A DNA stretch of 64,000 bases from Colletes latitarsis (GCF_051014445.1 NC_135136.1:16882001-16946000), one strand, 5' to 3'; positions 26,244 through 36,400 are shown, numbered from the stretch's first letter. Made by a program: numbers and translations. Notes: generated by a model not told the origin, from the letters alone.

Positions 26244-26317
26244 TAGGTCATCCGCCACGCCGAGGCGGCCGCCCGCGACGCCTCGCGACCGGGCGACGAC
26301 CTCGGGCCACCGCACGA

Positions 26318-26350
26318 GCGCGAGCTTCAGCGCGCCGCTGAAGCTCGCGC
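26318..26350 (-). repeat. inverted repeat, 15-bp perfect stem inside ORF2
   Basis: Arms GCGCGAGCTTCAGCG (26318-26332) and CGCTGAAGCTCGCGC (26336-26350) with a 3-nt loop. This is the longest perfect stem in the element and it lies fully within coding sequence, over the Arg/Glu-rich segment near residues 171-182. Confidence 0.88.
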
Positions 26351-26362
26351 TCCCTCCCCGCG

Positions 26363-26400
26363 GCCTCCTTCTGCAACATTACGTTCTCGCAGAAGGAGGC
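26363..26400 (-). repeat. inverted repeat, 12-bp perfect stem inside ORF2
   Basis: Arms GCCTCCTTCTGC (26363-26374) and GCAGAAGGAGGC (26389-26400) with a 14-nt loop, in coding sequence. Confidence 0.85.
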
Positions 26401-26418
26401 CACGGCCCTCCACTTCTC

Positions 26419-26458
26419 CTCGCTGCCGAGCATGGCGCGCACCACGCCCGGCAGCGAG
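26419..26458 (-). repeat. inverted repeat, 10-bp perfect stem inside ORF2
   Basis: Arms CTCGCTGCCG (26419-26428) and CGGCAGCGAG (26449-26458), in coding sequence over the SLPGVVRAMLGSE block. Confidence 0.8.
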
Positions 26459-26482
26459 ACATCCCGCCCGACGACGCCGACC

Positions 26483-26543
26483 AGGACACGGCGCTCCCCC
26501 TCCCACGCGGGGCATACCTCCAGGGTATGATCCGCCGTGTCCT
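26483..26543 (-). repeat. inverted repeat, 11-bp perfect stem inside ORF2
   Basis: Arms AGGACACGGCG (26483-26493) and CGCCGTGTCCT (26533-26543). The loop contains a smaller stem, CATACC (26513-26518) with GGTATG (26524-26529). It overlaps the codons just after the zinc knuckle. Confidence 0.8.
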
Positions 26544-26591
26544 GCTCAGCGTCGCAGTGGCAGCAACGCGCCGTCGGCTCCTTCCCTATCC

Positions 26592-26638
26592 GGCACAGGT
26601 ATCTTCCGAAGCTGCCATGCCCGGAAAATACCTGTGCC
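26592..26638 (-). repeat. nested inverted repeat, 11 + 5 bp, inside ORF2
   Basis: Arms GGCACAGGTAT (26592-26602) and ATACCTGTGCC (26628-26638) enclose a second stem, TTCCG (26604-26608) with CGGAA (26622-26626). It covers the codons for the GHGSFGRYLCRIG block upstream of the zinc knuckle. Confidence 0.82.
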
Positions 26639-26672
26639 AGCCGGTAGGTGAGGCTGCCATGGCCTCTGTCCA

Positions 26673-26692
26673 GCCACTCCTTCAGGAGTGGC
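26673..26692 (-). repeat. inverted repeat, 8-bp perfect stem, 4-nt loop
   Basis: GCCACTCC (26673-26680) and GGAGTGGC (26685-26692) with loop TTCA, in coding sequence. Confidence 0.75.
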
Positions 26693-26700
26693 CGAACAGC

Positions 26701-26771
26701 CCCGACAGTCCGGTGCCCCGCGGTTGGCAGAGCCAGCCGCTCCTGCCACGCGAGCAACACGGACTGCCGGG
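26701..26771 (-). repeat. inverted repeat, 11 pairs with one wobble
   Basis: Arms CCCGACAGTCC (26701-26711) and GGACTGCCGGG (26761-26771). The single imperfect pair, A26705/C26767, is a U-G wobble in the sense RNA. The long loop holds a weaker short stem (26721-26728 with 26732-26739) with one mismatch that would not wobble in that strand. Confidence 0.65.
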
Positions 26772-26830
26772 CCTGGCGCTTCAAATCGCCCCAAGCAGGT
26801 TCCTGCCCGCCCGGGACCGCCCCCACCCCC

Positions 26831-26877
26831 GCGCGACGGTCGACGCGGTGCCGGTACATCACCGCGTGCGACCGCGC
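26831..26877 (-). repeat. interrupted inverted repeat ending at the 5' truncation point
   Basis: ACGCGGTG (26843-26850) pairs with CACCGCGT (26860-26867). After a one-base bulge, GGTCG (26838-26842) pairs with CGACC (26869-26873). GCGC (26831-26834) then pairs with GCGC (26874-26877). The foot of this structure coincides with the last element base before the satellite. Confidence 0.65.
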
Positions 26878-26892
26878 TCCCAGACCTAACTT
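26878..26892. repeat. target-site duplication, right copy
   Basis: TCCCAGACCTAACTT identical to 25693-25707, followed by GCGTTATCCTC in perfect satellite register. On the element's sense strand the target reads AAGTTAGGTCTGGGA, which contains one TTAGG pentamer. Confidence 0.9.
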
Positions 26893-29353
26893 GCGTTATC
26901 CTCTAAAATATTGATCGAAACAAGGTTCAATTGACTGTTTCAGCGTGGTACCACATTACTACGTGATACAATCCAAACCAGCCCAGGATCTAGCCATGAA
27001 GTATGAGAAATATGCGAAAGAATGAGCCTGATGAGGGCAAATCCCAGACCTATCCCAGACCTAACTTGCGTTATCCTCTAAAATATTGATCGAAACCAGG
27101 TTTAATCGACTGTTTCAGTGTTGTACTTCATTACTGCGTGATGCAATCCAGAAAAAACCCAGGATCTGTTCAACACGTATGTGAAGAACGCGAAAGTATG
27201 AGCCTGATGAGGGCGAATCCCAGACGTATCCCAGACCTAACATGTAATATCCTCTAAGATATTGATCGAAACCAGGTTTAGTGGGCTGTTCCAGTGTGGT
27301 ACCACATTACTACGTGACCCAAACCAGAAAAAACCCAGGATCTGTTCAACAAGTATGTGGAAAACGCGAAAGTATGAGCCTGATGAGGGCAAATCCTAGA
27401 CCTAACCTAGACCTAACATGCGTTATCCTCTAAAATATTGATCGAAACCAGGTTTAATTGACTGTTTCAGTGTGGTACCACATTACTACGTGACCCAATC
27501 CAGAAATAGCCCAGGATCTAGCCATGAAGTATGAGAAATATGCGAAAGAATGAGCCTGTTGAGAGCAAATCCCAGACGTAACCCAGACCTAACATGAATT
27601 AGTCTCTAAAATAATGATCGAAACCAGGTTTAATTGACTGTTTCGGTGTGGCACCACATTACTACGCGATCCAATCCAGAAATAGCCCAGGATCCAACCA
27701 TGAAGTATGAGAAATATGCGAAAGTATGAGCCTGATGAGGGCGAATCCCAGACCTATCCCAGACCTAACTTGCGTTATCCTCTAAAATACTGATCGAAAC
27801 CAGGTTTAATCGCCTTTCTCAGTGTGGAACCGCATTACTACGCGATCGAAACCAGTAAAAACCCAGGATCAGTTCAACAAGTATGTGGAAAACGCGATAG
27901 TATGAGCCTGATGAGGGCGAATCCTAGACCTATCTCAGACCTTACTTGCGTTATCCTCTAAAATATTGATCGAAACCAGGTTTAATTGACTGTTTCAGCG
28001 TGGTACCACATTACTACGTGATACAATCCAGAAATAGCCCAGGATCTAGCCATGAAGTATGAGAAATATGCGAAAGTATGAGCCTGATGAGGGCAAATCC
28101 TAGACCTACCCCAGACCTAACATGCGTTATCCTCAAAAATATTTATCAGGACCAGGTTTAATTGAATGTTTCAGTGTGGTACCACATTACTACGTGATCC
28201 ATACCAGAAAAAACTCAGGATTTGTTCAACAAGTATGTGAAAAATACGAAAGCATGAGTCTGATGAGGGCAAATCCTAGACCTAACCCAGACCTAACATG
28301 CGTTATCCTCTAAAATATTTATCAAGACCAGGTTTAATTTATTGTTTCTGTGTGGTACCACATTACTACGTGACCCAAACCAGAAAAAACCCAGGATCTG
28401 TTCAACAAGCATGTGGAAAACGCGAAAGTTTGAGCCTGATGAGGGCAAATCCTAGACCTAACCTAGTCCTAACATGCGTTATCCTCTAAAATATTGATCG
28501 AAACCAGGTTTAATTGACTGTTTCAGTGTGGTACCACATTACTACGTGACCCAATCCAGAAATAGCCCAGGATCTAGCCATGAAGTATGAGAAATATGCG
28601 AAAGAATGAGCCTGATGAGGGTAAATCCCAGACCTATCCCAGACCTAACTTGCGTTATCCTCTAAAATATTGATCGAAACAAGGTTCAATTGACTGTTTC
28701 AGCGTGGTACCACATTACTACGTGATACAATCCAAAAACAGCCCAGGATCTAGCCATGAAGTATGAGAAATATGCGAAAGAATGAGCCTGAAGAGGGCAA
28801 ATCCCAGACCTATCCCAGACCTAACTTGCGTTATCCTCTAAAATATTGATCGAAACCAGGTTTAATCGACTGTTTCAGTGTTGTACTTAATTACTGCGTG
28901 ATGCAATCCAGAAAAAACCCAGGATCTGTTCAACACGTATGTGAAGAACGCGAAAGTATGAGCCTGATGAGGGCGAATCCCAGACCTATCCCAGACCTAA
29001 CTTGTAATATCCTCTAAAATATTGATCGAAACCAGGTTTAGTGGGCTGTTCGAGTGTGGTACCACATTACTACGTGATCCAAACGAGAAAAAACCCAGGA
29101 TCAATTCAACAAGTATGTGGAAAACGCGATAGTATGAGCCTGATGAGGGCGAATCCTAGACCTATCTCAGACCTTACTTGCGTTATCCTCTAAAATATTG
29201 ATCGAAACCAGGTTTAATTGACTGTTTCAGCGTGGTACCACATTACTACGTGATACAATCCAGAAATAGCCCAGGATCTAGCCATGAAGTATGAGAAATA
29301 TGCGAAAGTATGAGCCTGATGAGGGCAAATCCTAGACCTACCCCAGACCTAAC

Positions 29354-29529
29354 ATGCGTTATCCTCAAAAATATTTATCAAGACCAGGTTTAATTGAATG
29401 TTTCAGTGTGGTACCACATTACTACGTGATCCATACCAGAAAAAACTCAGGATTTGTTCAACAAGTATGTGAAAAATACGAAAGCATGAGTCTGATGAGG
29501 GCAAATCCTAGACCTAACCCAGACCTAAC
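29354..29529. repeat. representative satellite monomer (176 bp)
   Basis: One monomer taken from ATGCGTTATCC to the next. Landmarks are: an A/T-rich stretch around 29366-29380; the 12-bp perfect palindrome TGTGGTACCACA at 29407-29418; CTACGTGATCC just after it; an A-tract in the CCAGAAAAAAC block; TGATGAGGGCAAATCC; and two CCTAA pentamers at 29513-29517 and 29524-29528, spaced 11 bp apart. The choice of start is arbitrary because the repeat is continuous. Alpha-satellite-like lengths near 170-180 bp are common for centromeric satellites. That general pattern, not a sequence match, is the basis for suggesting a centromeric role. Confidence 0.9.
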
Positions 29530-30924
29530 ATGCGTTATCCTCTAAAATATTTATCAAGACCAGGTTTAATTTATTGTTTCTGTGTGGTACCACATTACTA
29601 CGTGATCCATACCAGAAAAAACTCAGGATTTGTTCAACAAGTATGTGAAAAATACGAAAGCATGAGTCTGATGAGGGCAAATCCTAGACCTAACCCAGAC
29701 CTAACATGCGTTATCCTCTAAAATATTGATCGAAACCAGGATTAATTGAATGTTTCAGTGTGGCACCACATTACTACGTGATGCAGTCCAGAAAAAGCCC
29801 AGGATCTAGCCATCAAGTATGAGAAATATGCGAAAGAATGAGCCTGATGACAGCAAATCCCAGACCTAACCTAGACCTAACATGCGTTATCCTTTAAAAT
29901 ATTTATCAAGATCAGGTTTAATTGAATGTTTCATTGTGGTACCACATTACTACGTGATCCAATCCAGAAATAGCCCAGGATCTAGCCATGAAGTATGAGA
30001 GATATGCGAAAGTATGAGCTTGATGAGGGCGAATCCCAGACCTATCCTAGACCTAACTTGCGTTATGCTCTATAATATTGATCGAAACCAGGTTTAATTG
30101 AATGTTTCAGTGTGGCACCACATTACTACGTGATGCAATCCAGAAAAAGCCCAGGATCTAGCCATCAAGTATGAGAAATATGCGAAAGAATGAGCCTGAT
30201 GAGAGCAAATCCCAGACCTAACCTAGACCTAACATGCGTTATCCTCTAAAATATTGATCGAAACCAGGTTTAATGGATTGTTTCAGTGTGGTACCACATT
30301 ACTACGTGACCCAAACCAGAAAAAACCCAGGATCTGTTCAACAAGTATGTGGAAAACGCGAAAGTATGAGCCTGATGAGGGCAAATCCTAGACCTAACCT
30401 AGACCTAACATGCGTTATCCTCTAAAATATTGATCGAAACCAGGTTTAATTGACTGTTTCAGTGTGGTACCACATTACTACGTGACCCAATCCAGAAATA
30501 GCCCAGGATCTAGCCATGAAGTATGAGAAATATGCGAAAGAATGAGCCTGATGAGGGTAAATCCCAGACCTATCCCAGACCTAACTTGCGTTATCCTCTA
30601 AAATATTGATCGAAACAAGGTTCAATTGACTGTTTCAGTGTGGTCCCACATTTCTACGTGATCCAAACCAGAAAAAACCCAGGATCCGTTCAACAAGTAT
30701 GTGAAGAATGCGAAAGTATGAGTCTGATGAGAGAAAATCCCAGGCCTAACCTAGACCTAACATGCGTTATCCTCAAAAATATTGATCGAAACCTGGTTTA
30801 ATCGACTGTTTCAGTGTGGTGCCACACTACTACGTGATGCAATCCAGAAAAAGCCCAGCATCTAGCCATCAAGTATGAGAAATATGCGAATGAATGAGCC
30901 TGATGAGGGCAAATCCTAGACCTA

Positions 30925-30939
30925 TCCCAGACCTAACTT
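30925..30939. other. empty target site in HOR copy B
   Basis: The sequence CCTATCCCAGACCTAACTTGCG is uninterrupted here, at the position in copy B equivalent to the insertion in copy A. Further empty equivalents lie at 34972-34986 (copy C) and 22137-22151 (partial upstream copy). They confirm the element borders and the duplicated target. Confidence 0.9.
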
Positions 30940-33400
30940 GCGTTATCCTCTAAAATATTGATCGAAACAAGGTTCAATTGACTGTTTCAGCGTGGTACCA
31001 CATTACTACGTGATACAATCCAAACCAGCCCAGGATCTAGCCATGAAGTATGAGAAATATGCGAAAGAATGAGCCTGATGAGGGCAAATCCCAGACCTAT
31101 CCCAGACCTAACTTGCGTTATCCTCTAAAATATTGATCGAAACCAGGTTTAATCGACTGTTTCAGTGTTGTACTTCATTACTGCGTGATGCAATCCAGAA
31201 AAAACCCAGGATCTGTTCAACACGTATGTGAAGAACGCGAAAGTATGAGCCTGATGAGGGCGAATCCCAGACCTATCCCAGACCTAACATGTAATATCCT
31301 CTAAGATATTGATCGAAACCAGGTTTAGTGGGCTGTTCCAGTGTGGTACCACATTACTACGTGACCCAAACCAGAAAAAACCCAGGATCTGTTCAACAAG
31401 TATGTGGAAAACGCGAAAGTATGAGCCTGATGAGGGCAAATCCTAGACCTAACCTAGACCTAACATGCGTTATCCTCTAAAATATTGATCGAAACCAGGT
31501 TTAATTGACTGTTTCAGTGTGGTACCACATTACTACGTGACCCAATCCAGAAATAGCCCAGGATCTAGCCATGAAGTATGAGAAATATGCGAAAGAATGA
31601 GCCTGTTGAGAGCAAATCCCAGACGTAACCCAGACCTAACATGAATTAGTCTCTAAAATAATGATCGAAACCAGGTTTAATTGACTGTTTCGGTGTGGCA
31701 CCACATTACTACGCGATCCAATCCAGAAATAGCCCAGGATCCAACCATGAAGTATGAGAAATATGCGAAAGTATGAGCCTGATGAGGGCGAATCCCAGAC
31801 CTATCCCAGACCTAACTTGCGTTATCCTCTAAAATACTGATCGAAACCAGGTTTAATCGCCTTTCTCAGTGTGGAACCGCATTACTACGCGATCGAAACC
31901 AGTAAAAACCCAGGATCAGTTCAACAAGTATGTGGAAAACGCGATAGTATGAGCCTGATGAGGGCGAATCCTAGACCTATCTCAGACCTTACTTGCGTTA
32001 TCCTCTAAAATATTGATCGAAACCAGGTTTAATTGACTGTTTCAGCGTGGTACCACATTACTACGTGATACAATCCAGAAATAGCCCAGGATCTAGCCAT
32101 GAAGTATGAGAAATATGCGAAAGTATGAGCCTGATGAGGGCAAATCCTAGACCTACCCCAGACCTAACATGCGTTATCCTCAAAAATATTTATCAGGACC
32201 AGGTTTAATTGAATGTTTCAGTGTGGTACCACATTACTACGTGATCCATACCAGAAAAAACTCAGGATTTGTTCAACAAGTATGTGAAAAATACGAAAGC
32301 ATGAGTCTGATGAGGGCAAATCCTAGACCTAACCCAGACCTAACATGCGTTATCCTCTAAAATATTTATCAAGACCAGGTTTAATTTATTGTTTCTGTGT
32401 GGTACCACATTACTACGTGACCCAAACCAGAAAAAACCCAGGATCTGTTCAACAAGTATGTGGAAAACGCGAAAGTTTGAGCCTGATGAGGGCAAATCCT
32501 AGACCTAACCTAGACCTAACATGCGTTATCCTCTAAAATATTGATCGAAACCAGGTTTAATTGACTGTTTCAGTGTGGTACCACATTACTACGTGACCCA
32601 ATCCAGAAATAGCCCAGGATCTAGCCATGAAGTATGAGAAATATGCGAAAGAATGAGCCTGATGAGGGTAAATCCCAGACCTATCCCAGACCTAACTTGC
32701 GTTATCCTCTAAAATATTGATCGAAACAAGGTTCAATTGACTGTTTCAGCGTGGTACCACATTACTACGTGATACAATCCAAAAACAGCCCAGGATCTAG
32801 CCATGAAGTATGAGAAATATGCGAAAGAATGAGCCTGAAGAGGGCAAATCCCAGACCTATCCCAGACCTAACTTGCGTTATCCTCTAAAATATTGATCGA
32901 AACCAGGTTTAATCGACTGTTTCAGTGTTGTACTTAATTACTGCGTGATGCAATCCAGAAAAAACCCAGGATCTGTTCAACACGTATGTGAAGAACGCGA
33001 AAGTATGAGCCTGATGAGGGCGAATCCCAGACCTATCCCAGACCTAACTTGTAATATCCTCTAAAATATTGATCGAAACCAGGTTTAGTGGGCTGTTCGA
33101 GTGTGGTACCACATTACTACGTGATCCAAACGAGAAAAAACCCAGGATCAATTCAACAAGTATGTGGAAAACGCGATAGTATGAGCCTGATGAGGGCGAA
33201 TCCTAGACCTATCTCAGACCTTACTTGCGTTATCCTCTAAAATATTGATCGAAACCAGGTTTAATTGACTGTTTCAGCGTGGTACCACATTACTACGTGA
33301 TACAATCCAGAAATAGCCCAGGATCTAGCCATGAAGTATGAGAAATATGCGAAAGTATGAGCCTGATGAGGGCAAATCCTAGACCTACCCCAGACCTAAC

Positions 33401-36400
33401 ATGCGTTATCCTCAAAAATATTTATCAAGACCAGGTTTAATTGAATGTTTCAGTGTGGTACCACATTACTACGTGATCCATACCAGAAAAAACTCAGGAT
33501 TTGTTCAACAAGTATGTGAAAAATACGAAAGCATGAGTCTGATGAGGGCAAATCCTAGACCTAACCCAGACCTAACATGCGTTATCCTCTAAAATATTTA
33601 TCAAGACCAGGTTTAATTTATTGTTTCTGTGTGGTACCACATTACTACGTGATCCATACCAGAAAAAACTCAGGATTTGTTCAACAAGTATGTGTAAAAT
33701 ACGAAAGCATGAGTCTGATGAGGGCAAATCCTAGACCTAACCCAGACCTAACATGCGTTATCCTCTAAAATATTGATCGAAACCAGGATTAATTGAATGT
33801 TTCAGTGTGGCACCACATTACTACGTGATGCAGTCCAGAAAAAGCCCAGGATCTAGCCATCAAGTATGAGAAATATGCGAAAGAATGAGCCTGATGACAG
33901 CAAATCCCAGACCTAACCTAGACCTAACATGCGTTATCCTTTAAAATATTTATCAAGATCAGGTTTAATTGAATGTTTCATTGTGGTACCACATTACTAC
34001 GTGATCCAATCCAGAAATAGCCCAGGATCTAGCCATGAAGTATGAGAGATATGCGAAAGTATGAGCTTGATGAGGGCGAATCCCAGACCTATCCTAGACC
34101 TAACTTGCGTTATGCTCTATAATATTGATCGAAACCAGGTTTAATTGAATGTTTCAGTGTGGCACCACATTACTACGTGATGCAATCCAGAAAAAGCCCA
34201 GGATCTAGCCATCAAGTATGAGAAATATGCGAAAGAATGAGCCTGATGAGAGCAAATCCCAGACCTAACCTAGACCTAACATGCGTTATCCTCTAAAATA
34301 TTGATCGAAACCAGGTTTAATGGATTGTTTCAGTGTGGTACCACATTACTACGTGACCCAAACCAGAAAAAACCCAGGATCTGTTCAACAAGTATGTGGA
34401 AAACGCGAAAGTATGAGCCTGATGAGGGCAAATCCTAGACCTAACCTAGACCTAACATGCGTTATCCTCTAAAATATTGATCGAAACCAGGTTTAATTGA
34501 CTGTTTCAGTGTGGTACCACATTACTACGTGACCCAATCCAGAAATAGCCCAGGATCTAGCCATGAAGTATGAGAAATATGCGAAAGAATGAGCCTGATG
34601 AGGGTAAATCCCAGACCTATCCCAGACCTAACTTGCGTTATCCTCTAAAATATTGATCGAAACAAGGTTCAATTGACTGTTTCAGTGTGGTCCCACATTT
34701 CTACGTGATCCAAACCAGAAAAAACCCAGGATCCGTTCAACAAGTATGTGAAGAATGCGAAAGTATGAGTCTGATGAGAGAAAATCCCAGGCCTAACCTA
34801 GACCTAACATGCGTTATCCTCAAAAATATTGATCGAAACCTGGTTTAATCGACTGTTTCAGTGTGGTGCCACACTACTACGTGATGCAATCCAGAAAAAG
34901 CCCAGCATCTAGCCATCAAGTATGAGAAATATGCGAATGAATGAGCCTGATGAGGGCAAATCCTAGACCTATCCCAGACCTAACTTGCGTTATCCTCTAA
35001 AATATTGATCGAAACAAGGTTCAATTGACTGTTTCAGCGTGGTACCACATTACTACGTGATACAATCCAAACCAGCCCAGGATCTAGCCATGAAGTATGA
35101 GAAATATGCGAAAGAATGAGCCTGATGAGGGCAAATCCCAGACCTATCCCAGACCTAACTTGCGTTATCCTCTAAAATATTGATCGAAACCAGGTTTAAT
35201 CGACTGTTTCAGTGTTGTACTTCATTACTGCGTGATGCAATCCAGAAAAAACCCAGGATCTGTTCAACACGTATGTGAAGAACGCGAAAGTATGAGCCTG
35301 ATGAGGGCGAATCCCAGACCTATCCCAGACCTAACATGTAATATCCTCTAAGATATTGATCGAAACCAGGTTTAGTGGGCTGTTCCAGTGTGGTACCACA
35401 TTACTACGTGACCCAAACCAGAAAAAACCCAGGATCTGTTCAACAAGTATGTGGAAAACGCGAAAGTATGAGCCTGATGAGGGCAAATCCTAGACCTAAC
35501 CTAGACCTAACATGCGTTATCCTCTAAAATATTGATCGAAACCAGGTTTAATTGACTGTTTCAGTGTGGTACCACATTACTACGTGACCCAATCCAGAAA
35601 TAGCCCAGGATCTAGCCATGAAGTATGAGAAATATGCGAAAGAATGAGCCTGATGAGGGCGAATCCTAGACGTAACCCAGACCTAACATGAATTAGTCTC
35701 TAAAATAATGATCGAAACCAGGTTTAATTGACTGTTTCAGCGTGGTACCACATTACTACGTGATACAATCCAGAAATAGCCCAGGATCTAGCCATGAAGT
35801 ATGAGAAATATGCGAAAGTATGAGCCTGATGAGGGCAAATCCTAGACCTACCCCAGACCTAACATGCGTTATCCTCAAAAATATTTATCAAGACCAGGTT
35901 TAATTGAATGTTTCAGTGTGGTACCACATTACTACGTGATCCATACCAGAAAAAACTCAGGATTTGTTCAACAAGTATGTGAAAAATACGAAAGCATGAG
36001 TCTGATGAGGGCAAATCCTAGACCTAACCCAGACCTAACATGCGTTATCCTCTAAAATATTTATCAAGACCAGGTTTAATTTATTGTTTCTGTGTGGTAC
36101 CACATTACTACGTGATACAATCCAGAAATAGCCCAGGATCTAGCCATGAAGTATGAGAAATATGCGAAAGTATGAGCCTGATGAGGGCAAATCCTAGACC
36201 TACCCCAGACCTAACATGCGTTATCCTCAAAAATATTTATCAGGACCAGGTTTAATTGAATGTTTCAGTGTGGTACCACATTACTACGTGATCCATACCA
36301 GAAAAAACTCAGGATTTGTTCAACAAGTATGTGAAAAATACGAAAGCATGAGTCTGATGAGGGCAAATCCTAGACCTAACCCAGACCTAACATGCGTTAT

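Larger units (their letters stand above)
25731..26247 (-). other. 3' UTR of the retrotransposon
   Basis: Between the ORF2 stop codon and the poly(A) tail lie 517 bp of GC-rich sequence with no convincing reading frame of its own. Open frames here on either strand are by-products of high G+C. It is packed with inverted repeats, listed separately. In non-LTR elements the 3' UTR is the part recognised by the element's own reverse transcriptase, so structured RNA here could matter for recognition. That role is an inference. Confidence 0.8.
25706..26877 (-). mobile_element. 5'-truncated R1-clade non-LTR retrotransposon (LINE)
   Basis: A GC-rich block of about 1.17 kb, utterly unlike the surrounding satellite, sits in the array in minus orientation. 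From its own 5' to 3' it holds an open remnant of the ORF2 C-terminus, a stop codon, about 0.5 kb of 3' UTR and a 25-nt poly(A) tail (poly(T) on +). It is flanked by direct repeats of up to 15 bp. These are the hallmarks of target-primed reverse transcription with 5' truncation. The zinc-knuckle region and the flanking GHGSFGRYL and SLPGVVRAMLGSE blocks are typical of R1-clade ORF2 C-termini as I know the family. Reverse transcriptase and endonuclease domains are absent, so this copy cannot move itself. Clade assignment is from motif recognition only. Confidence 0.92.
26248..26877 (-). pseudogene. C-terminal remnant of R1-type ORF2 protein
   Basis: The frame is open from the truncation point (26877) to a TGA at 26248-26250, giving about 209 residues. 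There is no native start; the first in-frame GTG/ATG codons near 26862-26857 are incidental. Counting from the GTG at 26862, a hydrophobic segment with GHGSLTYRLAQVFSGHGSFG (residues 68-86, approx.) leads to a zinc knuckle C100-X2-C103-X8-H112-X4-C117 followed by PAW. Then come a SLPGVVRAML helix-like block (126-135), an EKEAA/RERELQ-type charged stretch, and a strongly basic Arg-rich tail (180-204). In R1-type elements this region lies downstream of the reverse transcriptase and is thought to bind RNA or DNA. Everything upstream, including the catalytic domains, was lost at insertion. There is no internal stop or frameshift, in keeping with a recent insertion. Confidence 0.88.
24122..29353. 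repeat. 23-monomer higher-order repeat, copy A (carries the retrotransposon)
   Basis: Start and end are set arbitrarily at the same monomer as copies B and C. The copy spans 5232 bp. Removing the 1185 bp added by the insertion (element plus duplicated target) leaves 4047 bp, the same length as copies B and C. Corresponding landmarks align: 26893 onward with 30940 onward, and 28122 with 32169. It is the only 23-monomer copy in the window that holds the retrotransposon. Confidence 0.88.
29354..33400. repeat. 23-monomer higher-order repeat, copy B (4047 bp)
   Basis: 4047 bp is 23 monomers of 176 bp less one base. The copy is near-identical to copy A without the insertion and to most of copy C. 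One difference spotted from C is in the second monomer, where this copy reads TATGTGAAAAATACG and C reads TATGTGTAAAATACG. The unit contains a partial internal repeat: the monomers at 32169-32344 and 33401-33576 are almost the same and lie seven monomers apart. Confidence 0.9.

Noticed and set aside
26831..26877. Terminal hairpin as the cause of the 5' truncation
   Set aside because: Reverse transcription enters from the 3' end and would have had to pass through this structure before stopping at its far foot, so stalling at the stem does not explain the end point. Coincidence, or a block further upstream, is equally likely.
25706..26877. Complete, mobile retrotransposon or LTR element
   Set aside because: No reverse transcriptase or endonuclease domain and no long terminal repeats; only the last part of ORF2 and the 3' UTR remain.
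26042..26914. Several overlapping + and - strand frames in the GC-rich block (for example 26203-26889 +, 26546-26794 -)
   Set aside because: They are shadows caused by high G+C. Only the minus frame ending at 26248 has a recognisable family pattern (zinc knuckle and R1-type flanks). The + frames also run into the satellite.
26913..26935. Pol III B-box-like sequence GGTTCAATTGACTG in some monomers
   Set aside because: It differs from the consensus GGTTCGANTCC at three or more fixed positions and has no A-box partner at tRNA-like spacing; no tRNA fold is evident.
29354..29529. CENP-B box in the monomer
   Set aside because: I tested the only CGAA context (TGATCGAAACC) against the CENP-B core pattern TTCGnnnnAnnCGGG in both orientations; the CGGG half is missing.
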